From Verrucomicrobiaceae bacterium (lineage in GTDB: Bacteria; Verrucomicrobiota; Verrucomicrobiia; Verrucomicrobiales; Verrucomicrobiaceae), in contig CANNQP010000029.1 in NCBI GenBank assembly GCA_947507875.1, forward strand, positions 1-55,181: 55,181 nucleotides of DNA. Reading direction: 5' to 3'. A program made the translations under genes and the position numbers. The notes beneath the pieces were generated by a model. It saw only the letters and a program-made list of their open reading frames with translations, was not told the DNA's origin and ran no database searches. Positions 33,309 through 42,640 of the stretch are shown in pieces (positions within the stretch are counted from its first letter, which is position 1; every line of letters starts with the position of its first letter).

Positions 33309-34373
33309 TCAGGCTGCACCGGCGAGGCAGGCGAGCCCTGGAGAATCTTGCGGTGGCTCTTCCTCTTGGAACGATTCAGCGATGATTTTAGCACGCTCTA
33401 GCAGATGATCGAGGATAGCGTGTGCATCACGGCGGCTGGAGAGAGCGATTTGCTCACTCACTCGGCTCGCCATCTTTTCAAAAGGACGCAAGTAAGGGTG
33501 AGCTGTCTTCAAGTGCGCCAGGGCCGTGTGGCTGCGCAGGTGCTTCAGCACACGAGTGGCATGCCCAGGAAGTGCCGACGTTTCGGAAACCAAGGGCGGA
33601 TTCATTTTCTGAAAAACCACCATCACATTGCCTCCATCAGGCGAAGTAAAGCTATCGACTGGCATGAGGCCCGCCTTTTGACCGGCCAAGGATAGCGTGC
33701 TGCTGCTGTAGTGATGGAGATGCCCCAAGTGGTAGCGACTGTGAGGCCACTGGCAACGGGACATGACATTGGGCACTTCAATCAGAACCAAGCCCTTGGG
33801 TTTGGTCCAGCCTGCCATTACCGAGAGAGCTTCAATCGGATGTGCAAGGTGCTCAACCACATGGAAGCACGTGACGACATCTAAACTCTCAGGGGCCACT
33901 TGGGCATGTTGGTAATGCGTCACCTGCACAGGCAAGCCAAGATGATCGCGAGCAGCACCGCCGTAACCAAGGTTTGGTTCAATCCCCTGAACCTGATAGC
34001 CAAGCCCACGCAGCATGAAAAGCAACTCGCCACCACCGGCTCCAAAGTCGAGCACACTCTGCCCAGGGCGAAGGATCGGCAATAAGTAATGAAGACGCTC
34101 CAACGCAACAAGGCCAGCTCGATAGACATGCTTGGGCTTCGGCTTGACGACCTGCTTGTAGGACTTGCGGTACTCATCACGGTAGAAACTTTCGAGCTCC
34201 TCATCCGTGGGTCTTGGGTTAGTGGAAACCAAGCCACAGCTTTTGCATACAACCGTTTGGAGTGGCTGCCCGTGGCGGTCTTGATGGGCAATAACGGCAA
34301 AGTGGGAATGTCCGCACAAGTCACAGGCCGCGAGTGGCTGAGAGGATGGATTTGAAAATGGAGTCGCAGTCAT
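33309..34373 (-). CDS. Class I SAM-dependent methyltransferase with N-terminal zinc-ribbon
   Basis: The product has 354 residues. An N-terminal four-Cys motif (CDLCGHSHF, then VVCKSCGLVSTNPRP) is followed by DEELESFYRDEYRKSY, as in Methyltransf_13/NDP-hexose-type C-methyltransferases. The SAM domain (about 110-240) shows VLDFGAGGGELLFMLRGLGYQVQGIEPN, VVTCFHVVEHLAHPIEAL and GLVLIEVPNV. The C-terminal region is helical. These enzymes often act on sugars or lipid-linked saccharides; the substrate is unknown. It converges on dabA and is not obviously in an operon. Confidence 0.88.
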   Translation of the reverse strand: MTATPFSNPSSQPLAACDLCGHSHFAVIAHQDRHGQPLQTVVCKSCGLVSTNPRPTDEELESFYRDEYRKSYKQVVKPKPKHVYRAGLVALERLHYLLPILRPGQSVLDFGAGGGELLFMLRGLGYQVQGIEPNLGYGGAARDHLGLPVQVTHYQHAQVAPESLDVVTCFHVVEHLAHPIEALSVMAGWTKPKGLVLIEVPNVMSRCQWPHSRYHLGHLHHYSSSTLSLAGQKAGLMPVDSFTSPDGGNVMVVFQKMNPPLVSETSALPGHATRVLKHLRSHTALAHLKTAHPYLRPFEKMASRVSEQIALSSRRDAHAILDHLLERAKIIAESFQEEEPPQDSPGLACLAGAA

Positions 34374-34523
34374 GGAAAATGGAGTGGAGAAAAGCTCTGA
34401 GCTAGAATGGGATGGGAAAAAGCGAAAAAGCTTTGTTCAGCATCCGCTAAGCCCAGTGAGGAGCATAAAAAGACGCTGCCTTTCGCTTGGCATCAATCAT
34501 GCCGGGGATGAGTCCCCACAGCT

Positions 34524-35030
34524 TCAACAACGCATCACACGTCGTGGATGACTTGTCTGCCTAGCCAAGGTAGCCATATCCCATTTCAGCATAGGCTGGG
34601 ATCTTGGATGAATCGCATGAGCGAATCGAACAAGGGGAAGCTGAACCATCATGAATGCGGGTTTTTCTAGATGAATCGCATCAGAGCGACGGCCATCATC
34701 CAGCGCATGAAAGCTCAGAACATGATCCTTGAACTGTTCTGAAGAAGCCTGCCCCATGACAAGAAGGGCATCGACCAGCGGGCCATGAGGTTCGAGATGT
34801 GCCGCTTCGCTCTCATGCGTCAAAATGACCTGAACAGGTCCGTTAGCTTCAGCACAGACGACCACTTGATGAACTTGATCGAGACTGGCGAGCCATGCAC
34901 AGGCCGCTGGACCAATTCCTTCGGCAGAGATCAGCCATGACCAAAAGCAGATCAGATGCACCCAACGACAAAAGCCCCGATGAGCACGGAGCTTTTCTAT
35001 CCAGGTGAGAAGCTGAGGGTTCGCTGACAT
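34524..35030 (-). CDS. Small protein with hydrophobic N-terminal segment, unknown
   Basis: The product has 168 residues. Residues about 18-36 (GFCRWVHLICFWSWLISAEG) form one hydrophobic helix, and the rest is a mixed soluble region with many His and Leu (VHQVVVCAEANGPVQVILTHESEAAHLE). A possible membrane anchor or poor signal peptide. It is on its own strand between two unrelated genes. No family recognised; the frame is long and its composition is protein-like. Confidence 0.5.
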   Translation of the reverse strand: MSANPQLLTWIEKLRAHRGFCRWVHLICFWSWLISAEGIGPAACAWLASLDQVHQVVVCAEANGPVQVILTHESEAAHLEPHGPLVDALLVMGQASSEQFKDHVLSFHALDDGRRSDAIHLEKPAFMMVQLPLVRFAHAIHPRSQPMLKWDMATLARQTSHPRRVMRC

Positions 35031-35237
35031 GAGGGAATTTTAAAACCCTGGAAATGACTTGATGGGACAAAAACAGCACCATACGACCGTGAAAAGCTGT
35101 CTGTGCAATCTTTTTGCCTTTATGACCTAAGTTTTTCAACTCTTCAGTTGAGAGTTCCTCAGACTCAAATGCATCATCCTTTGTCTTGCTTTTTGAAGTC
35201 GGTTCTGGTGGAGTGTGCACGTATCCGTCATGTTTGT

Positions 35238-37742
35238 ATGAAGCTTCCTTTGATGCTGCTCTTGTTTTTTAGCCTCATCATGAGGAGCGGGGCGGAATTC
35301 CCACTGCTTTATCTCAAGCCATTGGTCTTGCAGCAAATTCATTCACCCACGTGCATCACCGGGGCAGCGGATGGCAGCGGCAGGCTTTTTGTCTGTGATC
35401 AAATCGGCAAAATCCATATCATCCAGGGTGGCATGCTGCAGCCGACCCCTTTTCTAGATCTGACGACCAGCGGACTGAACTCGAAGGTGTTTTTTTTTCG
35501 CACTTCTCCACCCCAATTACCGACCTCTTATTCTGAGCGCGGGCTGCTGGGTCTAGCGTTTCATCCTGACTACGCAAAACCAGGCAGCCCAGGTCATGGG
35601 CGCTTTTACCTGAATTACACCAAGGCGTATCAAGCGGGCATTGATCCTCCGCAACATGATGGGGGCAGTTGGACCGTGGACTGTGTGACGGTGATCGCCG
35701 AGTTCCGCGTCTCTTCCACTCACCCCGATTTGGCAGATCCTAGCTCCGAGCGTGTGCTGCTGAAATACCCCCAGCCTCAGGCCAATCACAATGGAGGCAA
35801 TTTGGCCTTCGGACCCGATGGCATGCTTTACATTGGCAGTGGTGATGGGGGAAGTTCCGATGACAACAACGTCGGCCACACAGGGGGAGCCAACACGAAT
35901 CCGCGCCCGAGCCATGCGCTCGGAAATGGTCAAGACCGCACCGTTTACCTGGGGAAGATCTTACGCATTGATCCTTTAGGCACGAATGGGCCGGGCGGCC
36001 AGTATGGAATTCCGCCAGACAATCCATTTGTCTCGGATGCATCCGCAGGGATCAAAAAAGAGATCTATGCATACGGCATCAGGAACCCCTGGGGCCTTGC
36101 CTTTGATCATCGTCCAGGTGGGACGGGGCGACTCTTCTGCGCAGATGTCGGACAGGGCCGAATCGAAGAGGTTAATCTCATCACCTCGGGTGGCAACTAT
36201 GGTTGGCGCTATCTGGAGGGCAGCGAAAATCCGACGTTCTCATCAGGTGCAGTGACCAATCCGATGCCGAATCCAGGGGGCACCCTGATCGCGCCGATCG
36301 CGCAGTACGCCCACCCGGATATCTCCAACACGATCCTGCCCAAGCTTGGCCTCTCCGTGACAGGCGGCTATGTCTATCGGGGGCAAGACATTCCTGCCCT
36401 GCGCGGCAAGTATGTCTTCGGCGACTATGGATCGACCTCTGGAGCACCCAGCGGCATTCTAATGGGGTTAGAGGAGACGCAGCCCAACACCTTTCAGCTC
36501 GTGCCAGGCATTCCGCTGCTCGGGGGAAATCCAGTCTCCATGCGCATTCTCTGCCTGGGTGAAGATGAACGTGGCGAGCTCTATGTGGGCACTAAGCTCA
36601 CGGGCGGCGTCATGGAAACCACCGATAATCTACCCAATGGGGGTCTCTACCAGCTGATCGCCGTACCAACGAAACCTTTGCCCATCGTGCTGACAGCAAC
36701 ACGGGACAGCACGTTGTTCTCGGAGCGTGGTACCGGTGGAGAAGAATTGGCCAATGGCGCGGGTGACCTTTTGACCGCAACCAGTTCCGCTGGCGGCGTG
36801 CGCCGGGCTCTGGTGCGTTTTGATCTCTCCACGGTGCCTATGGGAATGCGTTATGAATCCGCCATCTTACGTATGCATCAGCTCCAAGCCGCAGTCCCCA
36901 CGACGAACCCTCAGCGCAACACGTTGCTTTATCGTCTGCTTCAAGACTGGGGAGAAGGCACCGCGACGGGCACCGTAGGGATAGCGGCTGAGGAAGGTGA
37001 TAGCACGTGGACCAGTCGCCTTTATTCCATCGTAACACCTCAACTCTGGGATGCCGAGGGGGGCGACCTTGTCGATCAGCCCTCAGCCGCGCTAGGCATT
37101 CGTGGGGAGCCTGGAGCTTACGCTTTTCAGGGCCAGGGCATGGTGGCGGATGTACACCGCTGGTTAGACGGGTCTGAGGTGAATTACGGTTGGCTCATGA
37201 TGTCAGAGGAAGGTGCACTGAACTCGCAGCGCCGCTTTGCCAGCCGCGAGCATGCCGTGATCGAGCAGCGACCGACTCTGACCCTGATGCCAGCACCACC
37301 TTATCAGACATGGCGTGAAACTCACTTTCCAGGCATGCGCGTGGGTGAATTTCTTGATCCACAAGGAGATCCTGATGGAGACGGTATCGCAAACCAGATC
37401 GAATATGCCTATGGGCAAAATCCCAACGTCGCCGATAAGCAGGCCTTGATTCCGCTTATGGTGGATTCGCTGCCTGGAGGTGGCGTGGAATTGCATCTTT
37501 TCTTTCGACGGGATACCGCCGCTTGGGATCTCGATTATCGCCTGGAAATCAGTCAAAACTTGATCACTTGGGTCACTCTGGCGAATAGCCGCGGAGGCAG
37601 TAGCCCGACCGTGGAGAATGGTGCGACCCTCGAAAGAGATGTCTCCCTTTCAGGCACCCTCAACGAGGTCAAGGTTGGCCTTATTTTACCGAGCAGCACC
37701 GCACGACACTTTGCCAGGCTGGTGGTAAACCGCCGTCCTTGA
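35238..37742 (+). CDS. Secreted glucose/sorbosone dehydrogenase-type protein with DNRLRE-like domain
   Basis: The product has 834 residues with signal peptide MKLPLMLLLFFSLIMRSGA. Residues about 25-425 form a six-bladed PQQ-dependent sugar dehydrogenase propeller (GSDH): ERGLLGLAFHPDY, NHNGGNLAFGPDGMLYIGSGDGG, ILRIDP, YAYGIRNPWGLAFDH, FCADVGQGRIEEVN and GGNYGWRYLEG. A DNRLRE-like beta domain follows (about 480-665: TATRDSTLFSERGTGGEE, RALVRFDLSTVP). Then FLDPQGDPDGDGIANQIEYAYGQNP is a calcium-type repeat typical of the C-terminal tails of secreted verrucomicrobial proteins. ATG 35238 starts the signal peptide. Confidence 0.88.
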   Translation: MKLPLMLLLFFSLIMRSGAEFPLLYLKPLVLQQIHSPTCITGAADGSGRLFVCDQIGKIHIIQGGMLQPTPFLDLTTSGLNSKVFFFRTSPPQLPTSYSERGLLGLAFHPDYAKPGSPGHGRFYLNYTKAYQAGIDPPQHDGGSWTVDCVTVIAEFRVSSTHPDLADPSSERVLLKYPQPQANHNGGNLAFGPDGMLYIGSGDGGSSDDNNVGHTGGANTNPRPSHALGNGQDRTVYLGKILRIDPLGTNGPGGQYGIPPDNPFVSDASAGIKKEIYAYGIRNPWGLAFDHRPGGTGRLFCADVGQGRIEEVNLITSGGNYGWRYLEGSENPTFSSGAVTNPMPNPGGTLIAPIAQYAHPDISNTILPKLGLSVTGGYVYRGQDIPALRGKYVFGDYGSTSGAPSGILMGLEETQPNTFQLVPGIPLLGGNPVSMRILCLGEDERGELYVGTKLTGGVMETTDNLPNGGLYQLIAVPTKPLPIVLTATRDSTLFSERGTGGEELANGAGDLLTATSSAGGVRRALVRFDLSTVPMGMRYESAILRMHQLQAAVPTTNPQRNTLLYRLLQDWGEGTATGTVGIAAEEGDSTWTSRLYSIVTPQLWDAEGGDLVDQPSAALGIRGEPGAYAFQGQGMVADVHRWLDGSEVNYGWLMMSEEGALNSQRRFASREHAVIEQRPTLTLMPAPPYQTWRETHFPGMRVGEFLDPQGDPDGDGIANQIEYAYGQNPNVADKQALIPLMVDSLPGGGVELHLFFRRDTAAWDLDYRLEISQNLITWVTLANSRGGSSPTVENGATLERDVSLSGTLNEVKVGLILPSSTARHFARLVVNRRP

Positions 37743-37791
37743 TCGGGAACATGGGCCTGCGGGCGCCCACATCTCAACATCCAAATGAGAC

Positions 37792-38652
37792 TTAGGCTGG
37801 AATCACAGCGATTTCCTGCGTCACCAAAAGTTCTACAAGGTAGAAGCCGCGATCAGCCGTCGAATCGACCCAGAGGGTTTGAGCGACTGTGGTTTGGCCT
37901 GCGGGCGAGGTATTGTTACTGAAAAATTGGTTCGCAAAGCTAGGCCCTCGGTTCAAAGGACCTGTGCTGGTCGTCGCAAAGTCCACTGGCACGGGGGCCG
38001 TGGAAAGGTCCGGCGTATAAAGCACACGGTACCTTCCTCCAGCTCTACGCTGGAAATTGAGCGCCCTGCGTGTTGTCACCCCAGAACTCTGAACGGCAAA
38101 CGAATTCACTTTAAAGTTCATCGAAGGCACCTCCACCCGCAAAATACCATTCGCGAAAGAGGTGTTGTATTTCGGCAAGGGGGTCACGGTATTATCGGCA
38201 GGAGAAAGGATGTTGCCTTCGATATCAAAGGTCGAACCATGAGTGTAACAGACAATAGCACGCGTGCCCTCGCTATGATCGTAAGGCTCTGCTGTGGAGA
38301 ATTGATGTGTGCATCTCGCCGTCACAGCATAAAACACATTCCCCGGAGCGCGCGTGATGATCAGCCGGCTATCGTTGAAGGTGGTGGAGGAGGTCAGCAA
38401 CTGCACCCTCACGGAGCCATAGTCCACTTTCAGGGCTGGAAAGCTTTCGACATTCAACGAGATGATGTTGGCCTGATTGGCCGCGGGTGAAATGTCAGCA
38501 AGCGTGGTGTATCGGCCCACTGAAGACGCGACGAAGCCCAGCGCGAAGCATTTCACCCAGTCTCGACGGCTTAGCATCTGGGAAAGCTGAATCTTTCCTG
38601 CGTTGCAATCTTGGCTAAGCGGACATGGAGCACCGTGGGTGGACTGTGACAT
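37792..38652 (-). CDS. Rieske 2Fe-2S domain protein with export signal
   Basis: The product has 286 residues. A twin-arginine-like signal (SRRDWVKCFALGFVASSVG, about 29-47) is preceded by a 28-residue N-terminus. The Rieske cluster motif CTH ... CYTHG is present with CTHQFSTAEPYDHSEGTRAIVCYTHG, followed by FDIEGNIL. The rest is a beta-rich tail (RYRVLYTPDLSTAPVPVDF) that often closes secreted verrucomicrobial proteins. It converges on the GSDH gene, with which it may form an electron path from sugar oxidation; this is inference from position. Confidence 0.85.
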   Translation of the reverse strand: MSQSTHGAPCPLSQDCNAGKIQLSQMLSRRDWVKCFALGFVASSVGRYTTLADISPAANQANIISLNVESFPALKVDYGSVRVQLLTSSTTFNDSRLIITRAPGNVFYAVTARCTHQFSTAEPYDHSEGTRAIVCYTHGSTFDIEGNILSPADNTVTPLPKYNTSFANGILRVEVPSMNFKVNSFAVQSSGVTTRRALNFQRRAGGRYRVLYTPDLSTAPVPVDFATTSTGPLNRGPSFANQFFSNNTSPAGQTTVAQTLWVDSTADRGFYLVELLVTQEIAVIPA

Positions 38653-38782
38653 AACAAGGAATGATTTACCCCTGGGTTATGCCAGATCAAAGCCGTTAGG
38701 ACAAGCATGGAATCCTAGACAACTTGTCAGAAAGTCGTCACAAAAGATGACAGTCTCTGCACGGTCTGACAGAGAATTAAAC

Positions 38783-39040
38783 CTAGGGCATTGATGACGA
38801 AACCTCATCAGCGAAGCGAATTTCGATCCTAGGGTCGGCAAGGTGTGGCATCCAGCGCTTCACAAAGGCCTTCACGGACTCTCGCGCTGGCTCCCTCACG
38901 CGGCTGATGTGGCTGGCCTGATCGGCTCTTTTTTGCAAAGTGGGGGTCAGCTCGCGTTCCAAGGCCGCTAGGTTTTCTTCCGCGTTAAAGCGGAGCCAAC
39001 CGGCCTCGGACCTTTTTTCATTCCCTCAGTGCTCGAACAT
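38783..39040 (-). pseudogene. Probable broken (or readthrough) 85-codon gene behind yicC
   Basis: A frame begins with ATG 39040, eight bases after the yicC stop, and meets TGA at codon 5 (39028-39026). Beyond it the same frame stays open for 80 codons to TAG 38783, with protein-like composition: GWLRFNAEENLAALERELTP, KRADQASHISRV, ESVKAFVKRWMPHLADPRIE. No good start lies between the TGA and the TTG that begins LERELTP. Either a nonsense mutation has inactivated a small gene, or translation starts at that TTG, or the TGA is read through. Family not recognised. Confidence 0.45.
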
Positions 39041-39048
39041 GGACTTGG

Positions 39049-39930
39049 TTATTCCAGGTTTTGCACCTGCTCACGGATCTTCTCCAGCTCTGATTTTGCT
39101 GAGACCACGTGGTGGGCGATGGTAGCATCAGAGCACTTCGAGCCGATGGTATTGAACTCGCGGAAGAACTCCTGCATCAAAAAATCGAGGCTACGACCGC
39201 TTGGCTCCGAACAATCCAGGTACTGTTGAAACTGGCGCAAGTGGCTTTCAGCTCGGGAGAGTTCTTCAGAGATGTCGCAGCGATCGGCAAAGAGAGCAAT
39301 CTCACGCACGAGGCGTTCATCATCCAAAGGCAGAGGAAGCCCCGCTTTCTCCAACCGCAAACGCAAGACTTGACGATGCTGCTCAGGCACTTGAGGAGCG
39401 AGCGATTGAATGCGCTGCAACAGGCTTTCAATCTCGACCAAGCGCGTCTCGATGTCTTGTCGCAGATGGCTGCCCTCCGTGGCACGCATTTGCACCATCT
39501 GCCGCAGTCCAGCGGCAAGAGCGGCCTCCACGACGGGCCAGACTTCCTCCACCGGTTCTTCGTTAGGCTCTGCCACCAAAATCCCAGGAAGACGAATCAA
39601 CTCAGCCAGGGAGAGATCGGCAGAAATGCCAAGCTGCTGCGCCAGAAGGCGCAGGTTGTTCATGTAGGATGTGGCGAGCGGCACATCGATCTGCAAAGGC
39701 ATAGCAGATGCCGTGGCACGATCGGCGCGAATTTGAATATTGACTCGACCGCGTGAGCAAAACGTGGCCGCGAGATTGCGCACTAGCGTTTCAAGGTCAG
39801 CCACATGCTTGGGAAGGCTGATGCTAATTTCGAGCTGCTTGCGGTTCACGCTGGAACACTCCACTACCCAAGTGGTGCCTGTAGTCTCTTGCCGCGCCTC
39901 GCCACGGCCAAATCCGGTCATGCTTTTCAT
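39049..39930 (-). CDS. yicC: YicC-family endoribonuclease-like protein
   Basis: YicC proteins help RNA turnover and stationary-phase growth. The protein has 293 residues, beginning with the family signature MKSMTGFGRGEA at ATG 39930; a longer frame from 39966 was not used. Family segments are VECSSVNRKQLEISISLP, FCSRGRVNIQI, EIALFADRCDISEELSRAESHLRQF and the C-terminal FLMQEFFREFNTIGSKCSDATIAHHVVSAKSELEKIREQVQNLE. Usually followed by gmk; here a probable broken gene follows. Confidence 0.93.
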   Translation of the reverse strand: MKSMTGFGRGEARQETTGTTWVVECSSVNRKQLEISISLPKHVADLETLVRNLAATFCSRGRVNIQIRADRATASAMPLQIDVPLATSYMNNLRLLAQQLGISADLSLAELIRLPGILVAEPNEEPVEEVWPVVEAALAAGLRQMVQMRATEGSHLRQDIETRLVEIESLLQRIQSLAPQVPEQHRQVLRLRLEKAGLPLPLDDERLVREIALFADRCDISEELSRAESHLRQFQQYLDCSEPSGRSLDFLMQEFFREFNTIGSKCSDATIAHHVVSAKSELEKIREQVQNLE

Positions 39931-39975
39931 GACCTGCATCCTTCCGCAGCCAGCCCTGACTGGCAAGTCAGCAAG

Positions 39976-42618
39976 TCAAGGCACCCAAGAGGCATCCCAG
40001 ATCCATAAGGGCGTGATGGCAGAACTCTCGACCCAACCGCGCAGAGGGTCCGAGCTGCTGGGAATTTCGGCATAGAACCAGGAACCTCGTTTTTCCAAGA
40101 CGCGAATTTGAGTGCCGGGCGGCAGGGCGATGACGGTCCCGCCCGTGACGGTGGCGCTCGTGTAGGCATTCACATCCGCCTGAGTGACGATGCTGATGTC
40201 GCGCACACGCTGGGGGCCGAGTGGGCGCAGAGCAGCCATGGTGGAAGCAGGCACGGCGATGCACACCCCGATCACGCTGACCGCCACCGACCAGGTGGAC
40301 TTTTGCCCACGGCGGAACACTCGCCAGGTGAGTGACAAGAAAACCAACCAACCACCGATGGCGGCGAGGAACAGCCATTCATTCGTGGTGAGGAAGAAGC
40401 TGGCCACCTTGAGGGGCGACTTTTCTTCAAAGCTCAAGTAGCGTGTGCGCTCATGAATGTGCCGCAGGTTTTGATTGAGCTCTGCATTGCGTCCATCCAG
40501 CAACTGCGCGCGCTGATACCATAGCGCCGCGCGTCCCAAGTCGCCCTGACGATACCGGGCATGGCCGATGATTTGAAACACCTCGGCGCTAAGGTGAGGC
40601 GGCTCTTTTTTGGTCAACGACTCTGCCAAATACTGAGCGCGGGTAAAATTTTCCTTCTCGATTTCTACCACGGCTTCTCGATACACTTCATCCGGAGTCG
40701 CCGTGGTCGCCTTAGATACCTCGGCGGCCTCAGCAGTAGAGCAATTCCCCAGCAAGATAGCCATAGCGATGATCGCAAGGCGAGCCATCGTTTGGCGGAA
40801 ATGAGCCGCAAGCGTGGTCTTCACCTCACGCCGTTCCTGTTCGACAAGAGCAGGCAAAGCCCCCGCGGCAAAATTGGTCATTTCGTAGCGATCAATGATT
40901 TTTTTCAAAGGCCCTTCGGGTAGAGGTTGACCGGCCTGGGCGGTCTGGATGAACTGAGCTGCCGCACGCAGAAAATCCTGATCGGAAGCGCCAGACGATT
41001 CGGCCTCGAAGGCATCCCAGGCCGAGCGCAGCTCACCAGTTCGACCGGCGAGACGCGCTTCGCGCCGACGACGAATCACCGCGAGCCCGCTCGCTATGGC
41101 AAACAAGACCACTGGCAGCGCCTGTACACTCCAAAAGGTACTGCTGCGCAGCCATAGGATGCTGGTGGGAGCTAACCAACGAGCCTGAGACGGGGGACGC
41201 ACGAGAATATCCGTGATGTCCGCCTGCGGATCGGCCACGGGCGGCGGGGCCACGGGCGTCTCGACAGAAGCAGCAGAACCGGACGCAGTCGCCTCCGCCG
41301 CGGCAGGGGCCGGAGCCGGGCGCAGATTCAGCGGTATGGGCTCCGTGCGCAGCACGACATATTTTTTCTGCGAGGGACTGAAATAGTTCAGCTCAAAAGG
41401 CGGCACATTCGGATGCACTGCCTCCGGGATCAGCACCTGGGTGTAACCGATTTTCCGTTCCAAGGTCGGAGTCTGGTTTTGATCCATTTGGCCTTCGATC
41501 ACGTAGCGCTTCGCGGGATAGAGCTTCCAGCCGCCCGTGGAAACTAGCGCTGGGGTATTCAGCGCATCAAAGTTGCCCGTGCCTGACACCGCCAACTCGA
41601 CAGAAGTGGGATCACCCACGGTCAGGTCAGTGGGCGAAGCGGTCGCTGTCATCTGGAATTCACCGACCGCTCCACTGAATTGGGCAGGACGTCCATCGTT
41701 AGGCAACGGCAGCACCTTCACAGTGACCTGCTGGCTTTTCACATCCAATTTCCTGGGTTCAGACATGCCAGGAAAAAAACCAGGCGGGAAGTTTTGCCCA
41801 AAGCCCGGCGGAAACATGCCACGCTGGCCACCATCCTGCATGGGCACTTCGATGAGAAGCTCCAGATTGGCCGGGCCGACCTTGAGATCTCCGGTGCGCA
41901 GCGAGGAAAGCGTGCTGCGGAAGGTCAGAACGTAATAGCCAATGCCATCAATCACCGTGCTGGTTTGCTCATTGGTCTGAGGAAAGCGCGCGATGGCAAA
42001 GTCGCTCTTTTCCATCTCAATCAGGCCCAGGCGACGCAGCTGCACCTGACGCGGGACATACAGGCTGACATTCACCGGCACGACCTCACCCTGATAGATT
42101 TCTTTTTTGCCGAGCTCGATTTGCAGGATGGGCTGGTTGGCTTCGTCCTTCGTTTGTGGCTGGCCGTTTTGCGGAAAGCTACCGCCGCCGTTTTCGACGG
42201 TGAGTTTCACCTCATTCGTCGTCAACGTCTGGCCATCCACGACCAGGGTTTGAGGTGGGATGACAAATTCGCCAGGTTCCGTCGCCGTGATGCCCCAGGA
42301 AAGCTGAATGGAAGCACTTTGGCGGCCATTGATGATTTGAATCTGCTGAGAGGTGCTCGCACCACTAGCCTGACTGATTTGCAGAGGAAACCGCAAGTTG
42401 GGCAGGCTATTCACCTGACCATCCTGCACCAGGATGACGTAGTTGATGACTTGATTCGGACGTGCTGAGCTCGGCTGAATGTAGGCGCGCACGGTAGCGG
42501 CGCTGGCCGTGCTGGGCTGCAGCAAGCCCATGCAAGTGATAATCACGGACAAGATCAGCACGCCCAAAAATGGCCGCTGACCGTGACGCAGATGAGGTGT
42601 GAGTGAATGTGGGGTCAT
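39976..42618 (-). CDS. BatD-BatE fusion with C-terminal SH3-like domain
   Basis: The product has 880 residues. A signal anchor near residues 16-40 is followed by BatD beta domains (ATVRAYIQPSSARPNQVINYVI, EIYQGEVVPVNVSLYVPRQVQ, VLPLPNDGRPAQFSGAVGEFQM) to about 450, a Pro/Ala linker, and a membrane helix (SVQALPVVLFAIASGLAVIRRR). After a cytoplasmic helical part comes a second anchor (IIAMAILLGNCSTAEA), TPR-like repeats (VYREAVVEIEKENFTRAQYLAES, AEVFQIIGHARYRQGDLGRAALWYQRAQLL) and two further helices as in BatE. The end is an SH3-like module (GGTVIALPPGTQIRVLEKRGSWFYAEIP). It is 22 nt behind batB/C. Confidence 0.85.
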   Translation of the reverse strand: MTPHSLTPHLRHGQRPFLGVLILSVIITCMGLLQPSTASAATVRAYIQPSSARPNQVINYVILVQDGQVNSLPNLRFPLQISQASGASTSQQIQIINGRQSASIQLSWGITATEPGEFVIPPQTLVVDGQTLTTNEVKLTVENGGGSFPQNGQPQTKDEANQPILQIELGKKEIYQGEVVPVNVSLYVPRQVQLRRLGLIEMEKSDFAIARFPQTNEQTSTVIDGIGYYVLTFRSTLSSLRTGDLKVGPANLELLIEVPMQDGGQRGMFPPGFGQNFPPGFFPGMSEPRKLDVKSQQVTVKVLPLPNDGRPAQFSGAVGEFQMTATASPTDLTVGDPTSVELAVSGTGNFDALNTPALVSTGGWKLYPAKRYVIEGQMDQNQTPTLERKIGYTQVLIPEAVHPNVPPFELNYFSPSQKKYVVLRTEPIPLNLRPAPAPAAAEATASGSAASVETPVAPPPVADPQADITDILVRPPSQARWLAPTSILWLRSSTFWSVQALPVVLFAIASGLAVIRRRREARLAGRTGELRSAWDAFEAESSGASDQDFLRAAAQFIQTAQAGQPLPEGPLKKIIDRYEMTNFAAGALPALVEQERREVKTTLAAHFRQTMARLAIIAMAILLGNCSTAEAAEVSKATTATPDEVYREAVVEIEKENFTRAQYLAESLTKKEPPHLSAEVFQIIGHARYRQGDLGRAALWYQRAQLLDGRNAELNQNLRHIHERTRYLSFEEKSPLKVASFFLTTNEWLFLAAIGGWLVFLSLTWRVFRRGQKSTWSVAVSVIGVCIAVPASTMAALRPLGPQRVRDISIVTQADVNAYTSATVTGGTVIALPPGTQIRVLEKRGSWFYAEIPSSSDPLRGWVESSAITPLWIWDASWVP

Positions 42619-42640
42619 CTCGATCTTCTGTTCTGAATCT

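Noticed and set aside
37740..37780. Possible hairpin TGGGC...GCCCA between the GSDH and Rieske genes
   Set aside because: Short stem with no T run; too weak to call a terminator.
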